DNA of 5,976 bases from Pirellulales bacterium (GCA_030617125.1 JAUWWA010000129.1:1-5976); one strand, 5' to 3'; counted from the first letter of the stretch, positions 1 to 5,612 are shown. The notes: a model not told the origin generated them from the letters alone. Translations and numbers: made by a program.

Positions 1-1
1 C

Positions 2-727
2 GGCAGACTACTCCTGAAGGACATTCTGTCGCAACTTGCCCGGCCGGGCCGCGATCCGCGCGAACACCTGCCCGCCCCCATCTTCAGACAAGGCGTGCTC
101 AAGATGGACGACCTCTCGCCCGGCATGGAGCTGACGGGAACGGTGCTCAACGTCGTCGACTTCGGCTGCTTTGTCGACATCGGCTTGCACCACAGCGGCT
201 TGGTCCACGTCAGCCAGATGGCCGACGAGTTTGTCGGCGACGTGTACAAGATAGTGGCGGTGGGCGACGTTGTGAAAGTTTGGGTGCTGGGCGTCGATAA
301 GGGACGGCGGCGGGTATCGCTGACGATGGTCAAGCCTGGCACGCACCGCCAGCACCGCGGGCGCCGCGGCGAGAAGAGCGAGAGACCGGACGACCGGAAG
401 GCCCCAGAGGAAACCGCCGGCAAGCCGCGCGGCGAGCGGCCGGCCAAGGACCGGCACGCCCGATCCGCCAAGCACAAGCGCCCGCCGAAACACCGGGTCC
501 CCCCCAGGCCAAAGCACTACAAGCCGAAATCGCGTCCCAAGCCGGTCGTGCCCATCACCGACGCCATGAAGACCGGCGAGGAACCCTTGCGCACCTTCGG
601 CGATCTGTTGCAGTTCTACCAACAGCAAGAAAAGTCCGATAACACTGGCGAGAAGCCCAATCCGGCCGAAATGAACCAGGACTCAGCACCGAGCACGCCT
701 GACGAAGCAAAAGACGCGAACGAGTAA
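2..727 (+). CDS. tex: Tex-family RNA-binding transcription accessory protein, C-terminal part (5' end outside window)
   Basis: The reading frame is open from the window edge, so only the last 241 residues are present; a GTG at base 95 lies inside the conserved domain and is not the start. Counting from base 2, residues 3-35 match the stretch just before the S1 domain in Tex proteins (LLKDIL, then RPGRDPRE, then PIFRQGVLK). Residues 40-109 are an S1 RNA-binding domain with the typical strands (GTVLNVVDFGCFVDIG, SGLVHVSQ, GDVVKVWVLGVD, RRRVSLTM). Tex is a cytoplasmic nucleic-acid-binding protein involved in transcription and in stress or toxin gene expression. Residues 110-183 form a basic, proline-rich, probably disordered tail. 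Residues 184-209 form a short ordered-looking motif ending in LRTFGDLLQFYQQQ, and the last 30 residues are acidic. Most described Tex proteins stop soon after S1, so this tail is long. The next gene starts 7 bases downstream, suggesting one operon. The family call is firm; the tail's role is unknown. Confidence 0.9.
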   Translation, partial: GRLLLKDILSQLARPGRDPREHLPAPIFRQGVLKMDDLSPGMELTGTVLNVVDFGCFVDIGLHHSGLVHVSQMADEFVGDVYKIVAVGDVVKVWVLGVDKGRRRVSLTMVKPGTHRQHRGRRGEKSERPDDRKAPEETAGKPRGERPAKDRHARSAKHKRPPKHRVPPRPKHYKPKSRPKPVVPITDAMKTGEEPLRTFGDLLQFYQQQEKSDNTGEKPNPAEMNQDSAPSTPDEAKDANE

Positions 728-731
728 GGGG
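726..731 (+). promoter_or_regulatory. Ribosome binding site of the 161-aa gene
   Basis: AAGGGG sits 3 bases before the ATG at 735 and overlaps the TAA stop of the upstream gene, so translation of the two genes may be coupled. The spacing is shorter than usual. Confidence 0.5.
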
Positions 732-734
732 TTC

Positions 735-1220
735 ATGGACTTCAACCAACGACTCGAAAAAGCGATCGAACGCGGCCAGCGGACCGGCGATGCCCGGGCA
801 GAGGTCCAGGCCGAAAAGGCGCTCAGTGAAAAAGAACTCCAGCGCGTGCATTCGCTGTACCGGCTGGAGCTTTCCGAACGCATCGAACGCTGTCTTGCGC
901 AAACGGCCGACCACTTCCCGGGTTTCCAGTTCGAGACGGTCGTCGGCGAGCGCGGCTGGGGCGCGGCCGTTAGTCGCGACGACATCAACGTCACGCGCGG
1001 CAGCGGGCGGACCAACTACTTCAGCCGACTGGAAATGGTCATCCGCCCCTTCTCCTCCTACCACGTGCTGGAGTTGGCCGCCAAGGCCACCATCCGCAAT
1101 AAAGAGCTGTTCAACCGCTCCCACTTCCAGAAACTCACCGAGGTCGACCTCACGTCGTTCACCGAGATGATCGACATCTGGGTGCTGGAATACGCCGAAC
1201 TCTACGCGGCGAAGAGTTGA
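735..1220 (+). CDS. Conserved-looking hypothetical protein, 161 aa, downstream of tex
   Basis: I do not recognise a named domain. The protein is soluble: no signal peptide or membrane segment is visible. Residues 1-55 are highly charged and probably helical (many E, R, K; LEKAIERG, EKALSEKELQRVHSLYRLEL). Residues 62-122 alternate hydrophobic and polar residues as in a beta sheet (FQFETVV, GWGAAVSR, SRLEMVIRPF, VLELAAKATI). The C-terminus, about 133-158, is again helical and acidic. The start is supported by AAGGGG at 726-731, which overlaps the tex stop; the 3-base spacing to ATG is short. The 7-base gap after tex, same strand and no visible promoter point to co-transcription. The alternating charge, sheet and helix pattern, and codon use like tex, argue for a real gene. 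It is probably a lineage-restricted protein; no function can be assigned. Confidence 0.8.
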   Translation: MDFNQRLEKAIERGQRTGDARAEVQAEKALSEKELQRVHSLYRLELSERIERCLAQTADHFPGFQFETVVGERGWGAAVSRDDINVTRGSGRTNYFSRLEMVIRPFSSYHVLELAAKATIRNKELFNRSHFQKLTEVDLTSFTEMIDIWVLEYAELYAAKS

Positions 1221-1245
1221 CGCCGCCGCGGGTCTTGTTCATAAT
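1217..1245 (+). promoter_or_regulatory. Sigma-70-type promoter of the MNT-HEPN pair
   Basis: A -35 box TTGACG (1217-1222, five of six consensus bases) and a -10 box CATAAT (1240-1245, five of six) are separated by exactly 17 bases. Transcription would begin near 1252, giving a leader of about 28 bases before the ATG at 1280. The -35 box overlaps the stop codon (1218-1220) of the upstream gene, so the MNT-HEPN pair has its own promoter embedded at the end of the tex operon. This is sequence inference only; no transcript data are available. Confidence 0.65.
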
Positions 1246-1279
1246 CGAGGGACCGTCCTTCCAGTAGAAAACTACCGTC

Positions 1280-1600
1280 ATGGAAACCATCGATTCCCAC
1301 GTCCTTGATGAGATGGTCCGGCGATTGGTCGCGGAGTTTCAGCCGGAACAGATCATCTTGTTCGGTTCCCGAGCATGGGGCGAAGCCGATGAGGACAGCG
1401 ACGTCGATCTGCTCGTGATCGTCTCCGAGAGCGACGAACGTCCAACAAAACGCGCCGTGCGCGCTCATCGCTGCCTCGGGGGCCTGGAGGTGCCGACTGA
1501 CATCCTCGTGAAGACCCGGCCAGAAGCCGAACGATTCCGCCATGTTCGCTCGTCACTGGAGCATAAGATCTTCGAGGAAGGCAAGGTGCTTTATGGATGA
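1280..1600 (+). CDS. Minimal nucleotidyltransferase (MNT domain protein), 106 aa
   Basis: A short protein of the DNA polymerase beta-like minimal nucleotidyltransferase family (MntA/KNTase-like). The signature is complete: ILFGSRAWG with Gly29-Ser30, then SDVDLLV with the metal-binding pair Asp41 and Asp43, and a third acidic residue, Asp74, in VPTDILV. The 106-aa length fits the family, which has only the catalytic core. Related MntA proteins transfer AMP from ATP to a tyrosine of the partner HEPN toxin HepT and so silence it; other MNT-HEPN pairs have no proven activity. The start has no obvious Shine-Dalgarno sequence, but a promoter lies just upstream and the N-terminal helix (VLDEMVRRLVAEFQPEQ) is typical. 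Its stop overlaps the HEPN start by 8 bases, a sign of translational coupling. The fold is certain; the antitoxin role is inferred from context. Confidence 0.92.
   Translation: METIDSHVLDEMVRRLVAEFQPEQIILFGSRAWGEADEDSDVDLLVIVSESDERPTKRAVRAHRCLGGLEVPTDILVKTRPEAERFRHVRSSLEHKIFEEGKVLYG
1583..1586 (+). promoter_or_regulatory. Ribosome binding site choosing the HEPN start
   Basis: AAGG lies 6 bases before the ATG at 1593. A further in-frame ATG at 1542 would add 17 residues (MFARHW...) lying wholly inside the nucleotidyltransferase gene and unlike the HEPN family N-terminus. The AAGG and the family length both favour 1593. Confidence 0.55.
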
Positions 1601-2006
1601 GGCCAAGTGTGAGTACGTTCGCATCTGGTTACTCAAGGCCCGGCGCGATCTGGAGGGAGCCAGGAGACTCGCAGCTCGCCCCGATCGGATTTTGGACCTG
1701 GCGATTTTTCACTGCCAGCAGGCTGGTGAAAAGGCCGTCAAGGGATTTCTTGCCTTTCACGACTATCCCTTGGTGAAAACCCACAACATTCGGAAACTCG
1801 TGACCTTGGCAGAGCAATACGATCCCCAGTTCTCGTCGTGGCGCGAAGCAGGAGAAGAGTTGACCCCACACGCAACCGCTTTCCGCTACCCGGCCAAACC
1901 CGTTGACCCCGACGAGGAAGAATACGAGCAAGCCGAACAAGCAGCGGCAGGGCTGGTCAATTTCGTGTGTTCGTTGCTGCCGAAAGAAGCACAGCCTAAT
2001 CACTGA
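1593..2006 (+). CDS. HEPN domain protein, partner of the nucleotidyltransferase, 137 aa
   Basis: An all-helical HEPN domain protein of the type usually encoded directly after an MNT protein. Family signatures are visible: helix 1 with WLLKARRDLEGARRL (12-26), then the core segment AIFHCQQAGEKAVKGFLAF (37-55), KTHNIRKL (62-69) and AFRYP (96-100), followed by an acidic helix (DPDEEEYEQAEQAA). This is the general HEPN group of the HI0074 type, not HepT: the RX4-6H ribonuclease motif and the HepT RX4HXY motif are absent. The arginine in AFRYP is not followed by a histidine at the needed distance. By family knowledge such proteins form a heteromeric complex with their MNT partner; whether this one is a toxin is open. 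The gene overlaps the nucleotidyltransferase stop by 8 bases and shares its promoter. It ends 28 bases from the convergent minus-strand gene. Confidence 0.9.
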   Translation: MDEAKCEYVRIWLLKARRDLEGARRLAARPDRILDLAIFHCQQAGEKAVKGFLAFHDYPLVKTHNIRKLVTLAEQYDPQFSSWREAGEELTPHATAFRYPAKPVDPDEEEYEQAEQAAAGLVNFVCSLLPKEAQPNH

Positions 2007-2034
2007 TGGGTGTTCAACGCTTCCTTCGACCCCT

Positions 2035-2877
2035 TCAGTCCTCCACCGGCGCCAACGCCAAGTGCTTGAGCGCATTGAGCGCCTCAAGCACGTCGTCGCA
2101 CGAAATCTTTCGCCAACCGGAAATCTTGTGGCGCAAGATGGCCCGCCGCATCGCCGCGAACGCCTTGTTGAGGTCCGGCGGTAACGGCGGGACGTGTGCG
2201 AACGGCCGCAGCGGCTCGACGGCGGCTTCGGCGGCGGGCGACTTCGGGCGTTCGTGCAGCAGCGCATCGCCCGATGCGTGCAAGCCGGCCTTGTTCTCGT
2301 CGCGCTCGGCGCCGGCGGCGGCGCGAACTTCGCCCAATGAACCGGAGAGTATCTCCGGCACGACTTCGTCGTCGGCCGGATCGACGTCCTCGTCCCGCTC
2401 GGCCGTGAAGATGTCTTTTTCGCGGGGTTTCTCGTCGGCCGCCGCGCCCATCGCTTCCCAGCGCTGCGTGCGCATCTTGGCGACCGACCAGCCCTCATGC
2501 ACGGCGCCTTCGAGCCACATTTCGGCGTCCACCCAGTCGAGCGCGGCCTGAAAGTGGCTCCAGTACAGTCCGGCGTACTGCCGGTAGGTTTCGCCGAACC
2601 GCTGAAAAACCCTTCGCAGTCGCCCGGTGTGCTGCGCTGAGACGCTTCCCACTCGGCGGCTCCACGCTTCGTCGGCGTACGTGGCGGCGGTGGCGCCGGC
2701 GTCGATCAGCGCGTCGCGCCACTGGCGGATGATTCGGCCCTTCTCCCAGTTCGTCGTACTCACCAGCCGGTTCCAGCGGCCGAGGTACTCCGTCGAGGTC
2801 GCTTCGACAATCGGTTCGATGTCTTCGGTGGGTTCGATCGCTTCGATGGGACTATCCGTTTGAAGATGCTCGTCCAC
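2035..2877 (-). CDS. Hypothetical protein, 280 aa, two ordered regions joined by an acidic linker
   Basis: I do not recognise a named family. After an acidic N-terminus (residues 1-30, rich in E, D, P), residues 33-145 form a compact, tryptophan-rich, mostly helical region (NWEKGRIIRQWRDAL, AWSRRVGSVS, RLRRVFQRFG, YAGLYWSHFQAALDW, WSVAKMRTQRWEAMG). The order of tryptophan-containing and basic helices is loosely like DNA-binding domains of phage or plasmid regulators, which is only an impression. Residues 146-232 are a variable acidic and alanine- or proline-rich linker. Residues 233-276 form a second helical segment (LNKAFAAMRRAILRHK, then SCDDVLEALNALKHLAL). There is no signal peptide or membrane segment. 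The start is GTG, supported by AGGAAG 7 bases upstream. A promoter lies at 2926-2954. The gene is monocistronic and convergent with the HEPN gene. Tryptophan spacing and helix periodicity argue that it is real rather than a GC-driven open frame. Confidence 0.82.
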   Translation of the reverse strand: MDEHLQTDSPIEAIEPTEDIEPIVEATSTEYLGRWNRLVSTTNWEKGRIIRQWRDALIDAGATAATYADEAWSRRVGSVSAQHTGRLRRVFQRFGETYRQYAGLYWSHFQAALDWVDAEMWLEGAVHEGWSVAKMRTQRWEAMGAAADEKPREKDIFTAERDEDVDPADDEVVPEILSGSLGEVRAAAGAERDENKAGLHASGDALLHERPKSPAAEAAVEPLRPFAHVPPLPPDLNKAFAAMRRAILRHKISGWRKISCDDVLEALNALKHLALAPVED

Positions 2878-2884
2878 GGGATGA

Positions 2885-2890
2885 CTTCCT
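2885..2890 (-). promoter_or_regulatory. Ribosome binding site supporting a GTG start
   Basis: On the minus strand AGGAAG is followed by 7 bases and then GTG at 2877-2875. This near-ideal spacing decides the non-ATG start of the 280-aa protein. Confidence 0.65.
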
Positions 2891-2925
2891 GTCGTGGATG
2901 GTTGCAGACGTGTGACAAGGCGGGA

Positions 2926-2954
2926 ATTCTACCGCGCCGGACGCAGTCTCACAA
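2926..2954 (-). promoter_or_regulatory. Sigma-70-type promoter of the 280-aa protein
   Basis: On the minus strand a -35 box TTGTGA (2954-2949, four of six consensus bases) and a -10 box TAGAAT (2931-2926, five of six) are 17 bases apart. Transcription would begin near 2919, giving a leader of about 40 bases that contains the ribosome binding site. It is a prediction from box quality and spacing. Confidence 0.55.
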
Positions 2955-2987
2955 AGAGGCTGATGTCTGCATGGCAGGGCACGAACC

Positions 2988-3019
2988 CGGCCGGGATCGG
3001 AAATCCCCGAATCCGGCCG
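2988..3019. repeat. Imperfect inverted repeat, strong hairpin between anti-sigma and 280-aa genes
   Basis: CGGCCGGGATCGG (2988-3000) and CCGAATCCGGCCG (3007-3019) pair at 11 of 13 positions, with a 6-base loop, AAATCC. The outer seven pairs are all G-C. It lies about 90 bases past the stop of the anti-sigma gene and upstream of the next promoter, where a transcript end would be expected. Neither strand has a T-run after the stem, so it is not a classical Rho-independent terminator. It could stabilise the 3' end of the sigma operon mRNA or act with another factor. Confidence 0.5.
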
Positions 3020-3108
3020 ACGATTCCAGCCAAGAAAGGCCTCAGCCGCGTGACGACCGAAGCGGGGAGAGAAGAATCGAAACGGGGAAAACTTGTCGAT
3101 ACTCCGGC

Positions 3109-4998
3109 CTACTTCTGCGTCTCTGTGGCGTTGACGTCGGCCGGTTTTTCCGCGTCGGCCTCCTCCATCGCCGCAGCGGCCGCGCCGGCGCCGGCGGGCA
3201 TCTGCGGCTCAACCATCCGCAACACGAACAACGCACGGTACGTCGCCAACTGTTGCGGCCGCCGGTACTCCTGGCTGGGCCGGAACTGCTGGCGCGCATC
3301 GGGGGGTTGTTGTGATCCTTCGGAGGCCGACTGCAATCTTTCAGCCGGCGCTTTTGGTCTACCGGCGAAGGGTTCCCGCGGCTCGGCGGGTGCTTCCTCC
3401 CGCGCGGCCTTCTGCTCGGCCTCCTGTTTGTCTCGATCCGACTTCTCCGCTAGCGTCTCCGCATCGCGCGGCGCCGGGCGCTGGTCACCCAAGCCCGACT
3501 TGCGATGGCGCAACCCCTCGACCTGCCCCGCGACGTCTAAGCTGGCGCCGGGAAGTTGCACTCGCCGGGCACGACCGGGTTGGGCCGTCTGCCGGCTCAT
3601 CACCCGATCCCTGCCGGAACGTTGTACCTGTGCTCGCAAGGAATCCACGCCCGCGGCCGCGTCGCCCTGCACGGCTCGCGCCTTGGCGGCTCGGGCCGGT
3701 TCGCTCTTGGGCGTGGTCGGCGCCGGCACGCCTCGGCGATTGAACCGGCTCAAAGGCCTCTGCCACGCCACGTCGGGGGCCGGCTCCACGAAAACGGAGA
3801 GGAACTGCCGCGGCTGGGCGGCCAGTTGCGACAGCGTCGCTTCGATCTGCTCCGGCGTCGCCTCCACGTAGACCACGTCCAACGCGCCGGGACCCTGCTG
3901 GGCGTCACGTCTCGCTGCTGAGACCTGCGATTCGACATCGGCCAGCTTCTGGTCCAGGCTCGGTCGGCGAACGGCGTTGGCCCAGGTCTCCTTTGCGGGC
4001 GCGGCGCCACGGTGGGACTCGTCTTCCTCCCAAGCGATTCCATTGGAAAGCAGCAGTTTGTCGAAGCTCCGCTGCCGGACGGCCTCCGGGCTGACGTCGC
4101 ACTGCACCAGCAGGACGCCGGCGGGAATCGGCGCGACCGGCGCCGCATGGTCGGCCGGAACGCCTTCGACGATGTGCCGCGGCGCGGTTTTTGCGGAACC
4201 TCCTGCTTCGCGACCGGCAAGGCCTCCAAGAATACCGTGCTCTGTTTTCAAGCGGGCAACGGCTTTGCCGGCCGGTGGACGGCCGCCCTTGGCCGCGATC
4301 TTCGCGCCGCCTTTGCGTGGGATAGGGCCGCCTTTGGCGGCGATTTTTCTGCCATTGGCCGTGGGTGGGACGACTTTTTGGGCCGGTTGGTCGACCATTA
4401 GAGTGGCGGCCGACGGCTTCTTCATAGCCAACTCGCCCGACTTCGCGACTTCTGAGGCAGCGGGCGTTTTGGCCCGCGCGAGACGGTCTGCGAACATTTC
4501 CTCGTCCGCTTCTCCCGCCACTTCTCCTTCCTTGCGGGCGGCTCGGATCGTCGGGGGGACGAAATCCTTGGCCGGTGCAGGCGCCGCGGCCGGCGCCGGC
4601 GCCTTGGCCACCTCATCGTCGTCGGGCTGTTTGAGTTCGTCCAGGCCCAGCACCATCAGCGCGACGGCCACGGCCACGGCCAATCCCGACCAGATGACCG
4701 CCCGGGGGGTGAGGAACCGCCGCACGACCGACCGGCGTTTGAGCTCGGCCGGCCGGGCGAGGTGCTCGTCGGTGAGGATGCGCCGTTCGGCCGCTCGCAG
4801 CACGCGCTCGGGAAAGTCTTCCTCCAGCTTGTACTGGGGCAGTTCCTGGAGGCTCGTGCTCAGCGCGCGCAGCTCGTCGAGCAGTTGCCTGGCGTGGGCG
4901 TTTTCGGCCAGCAATCGCTCGACTTCCGCTTGCTCGGCGGCGCTGAGTTCACCGTCGAGGTAAGCGCTCAGAAGTTCGTTTCCCAGCACGTTTTTCAT
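3109..4998 (-). CDS. Single-pass membrane anti-sigma-like protein with zinc-less N-terminal domain, 629 aa
   Basis: Residues 1-75 resemble the N-terminal domain of ECF anti-sigma factors (ELLSAYLDGELSAAEQAEVE, then a second helix). At the place of the usual HxxxCxxC zinc motif, however, the sequence reads LLAENAHA, so all three zinc ligands appear lost. Residues 101-119 (AVIWSGLAVAVAVALMVLGL region) are the only membrane segment, with basic residues before it, so the N-terminus is cytoplasmic and the rest is outside. Residues 120-290 are alanine-, proline- and lysine-rich and contain KIAAKGG twice. Residues 292-407 look folded, with beta strands and helices (AGVLLVQCDVS, LDVVYVEATPEQIEATLSQL, FLSVFVEP). 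About 180 low-complexity charged and glutamine-rich residues follow, then a final hydrophobic strand, ATYRALFVLRMVEP (585-598). It should bind and hold the ECF sigma factor encoded 12 bases upstream. The start ATG has no clear Shine-Dalgarno sequence. Typical anti-sigma factors are 200-300 aa, so this one is very long. The anti-sigma role is inferred from domain and position. Confidence 0.85.
   Translation of the reverse strand: MKNVLGNELLSAYLDGELSAAEQAEVERLLAENAHARQLLDELRALSTSLQELPQYKLEEDFPERVLRAAERRILTDEHLARPAELKRRSVVRRFLTPRAVIWSGLAVAVAVALMVLGLDELKQPDDDEVAKAPAPAAAPAPAKDFVPPTIRAARKEGEVAGEADEEMFADRLARAKTPAASEVAKSGELAMKKPSAATLMVDQPAQKVVPPTANGRKIAAKGGPIPRKGGAKIAAKGGRPPAGKAVARLKTEHGILGGLAGREAGGSAKTAPRHIVEGVPADHAAPVAPIPAGVLLVQCDVSPEAVRQRSFDKLLLSNGIAWEEDESHRGAAPAKETWANAVRRPSLDQKLADVESQVSAARRDAQQGPGALDVVYVEATPEQIEATLSQLAAQPRQFLSVFVEPAPDVAWQRPLSRFNRRGVPAPTTPKSEPARAAKARAVQGDAAAGVDSLRAQVQRSGRDRVMSRQTAQPGRARRVQLPGASLDVAGQVEGLRHRKSGLGDQRPAPRDAETLAEKSDRDKQEAEQKAAREEAPAEPREPFAGRPKAPAERLQSASEGSQQPPDARQQFRPSQEYRRPQQLATYRALFVLRMVEPQMPAGAGAAAAAMEEADAEKPADVNATETQK
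4282..4347 (-). repeat. Short in-frame direct repeat coding KIAAKGG twice
   Basis: Bases 4327-4347 and 4282-4302 both encode KIAAKGG, 45 bases (15 codons) apart, with related PxGK-type residues around them. The DNA copies differ at several third positions, so the duplication is old or the peptide is kept by selection. It lies in the basic, glycine-rich part of the anti-sigma protein's extracytoplasmic linker. Confidence 0.6.
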
Positions 4999-5010
4999 CG
5001 GTACAGTCTA

Positions 5011-5583
5011 CTAATGGATCAACACTTCTTTAAGTTCCTCGCGCAATTGCAGCCGCGCCCGATGCAAACGGCTGCGAACGGTGCCGATGGGTAAATCGAG
5101 TATCTCGGCGATGGTCTCGTAGCAGCATCCGTCAATCTCCCGAAGTACGACGACCGCGCGATGTTCTTCGCCAAGTCGGTCAATCGCCTGGCGCACTTGC
5201 CGACAGCGTTCGTCTCGCTCGAGGTTCTCGCTGGGATTGTCTTCGTGGTCCATCGGTTCGTTGCCACTTGTTTCCCGGAAGTGCTCCACCGAACTAGTCG
5301 GCCGCCTGCGCCGCCGCTGGCTGGCCGCCACGTTGAACGCAATCCGGTACAACCAGGTGTAAAAGGCACTGGAGCCCTTGAACGTGTCCAACTTTACGAA
5401 CGCCTGGACGAAGGCATCCTGGACCACGTCCCTGGCGTCCTCGGCGTTGCCGGCCACGTGTACGATCGTGTTGTACAGCCGGTCCTGGTACTTCAGCACC
5501 AGTTGGCCGAACGCCGCCGAGTGGCCCGCCAGGGTCTGATCGATCAGTTGGTCATCGTCGTTCACGGCAGGCTCGTAATACAA
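5011..5583 (-). CDS. ECF-type RNA polymerase sigma factor, 190 aa
   Basis: A two-domain sigma-70 family protein. Region 2 spans about residues 10-90: DDQLIDQTLAGHSAAFGQLV, YQDRLYNTI, the core-binding motif EDARDVVQDAFVQAF (48-62), then FYTWLYRIAFNVAASQRRRR. A variable, acidic linker (95-125) joins it to region 4, about residues 128-186: IDRLGEEHRAVVVLREIDG, then the helix-turn-helix YETIAEILDLPIGTVRSRLHRARLQL, which reads the -35 box. The length is normal for the family. It directs RNA polymerase to a stress or envelope regulon. The start is TTG, with AAAGG 8 bases upstream; a GTG six codons on (residue 7) is the alternative. The anti-sigma-like gene follows 12 bases downstream and a strong promoter lies upstream, so the two form one operon. 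The sigma class is certain; the target genes are unknown. The tail and linker resemble planctomycete ECF proteins. Confidence 0.95.
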   Translation of the reverse strand: MYYEPAVNDDDQLIDQTLAGHSAAFGQLVLKYQDRLYNTIVHVAGNAEDARDVVQDAFVQAFVKLDTFKGSSAFYTWLYRIAFNVAASQRRRRRPTSSVEHFRETSGNEPMDHEDNPSENLERDERCRQVRQAIDRLGEEHRAVVVLREIDGCCYETIAEILDLPIGTVRSRLHRARLQLREELKEVLIH

Positions 5584-5601
5584 TAGATGCGCCTTTGCTG
5601 C

Positions 5602-5612
5602 GGGAAGTTCCC
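5602..5612. repeat. Perfect palindrome containing a GGAACTT ECF-like -35 box
   Basis: GGGAAGTTCCC is a perfect inverted repeat around one central base. On the minus strand it reads GGGAACTTCCC and contains GGAACTT, the -35 element of RpoE-type ECF promoters. It lies in the sigma gene's leader, about 20 bases before the TTG start. A matching -10 would have to overlap the start codon, so it may equally be an operator or a small RNA hairpin. Confidence 0.35.

Noticed and set aside
8..628. 206-codon minus-strand open frame opposite tex
   Set aside because: The plus frame encodes an unmistakable S1 domain; this is its antisense shadow.
1542..1592. Longer HEPN protein starting at the ATG at 1542
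   Set aside because: The extra 17 residues lie inside the nucleotidyltransferase gene and do not resemble the family; the start at 1593 has an AAGG site at the right spacing.
1629..2498. 289-codon minus-strand open frame
   Set aside because: It overlaps the HEPN gene antisense and the 280-aa gene in another frame. Its arginine- and serine-rich composition is typical of shadow frames.
2894..3871. 325-codon plus-strand open frame
   Set aside because: It crosses a non-coding gap and the 3' part of the anti-sigma gene, has low-complexity Ala/Arg/Ser composition and no recognisable domain.
4282..4347. KIAAKGG repeat as a mobile or CRISPR-like repeat
   Set aside because: Only two diverged in-frame copies inside a low-complexity coding region; this is protein-level repetition.
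3977..4963. 328-codon plus-strand open frame opposite the anti-sigma gene
   Set aside because: Serine- and arginine-rich shadow of the minus-strand gene in GC-rich DNA. It has no domain, and the minus-strand frame has a recognisable anti-sigma domain and membrane segment.
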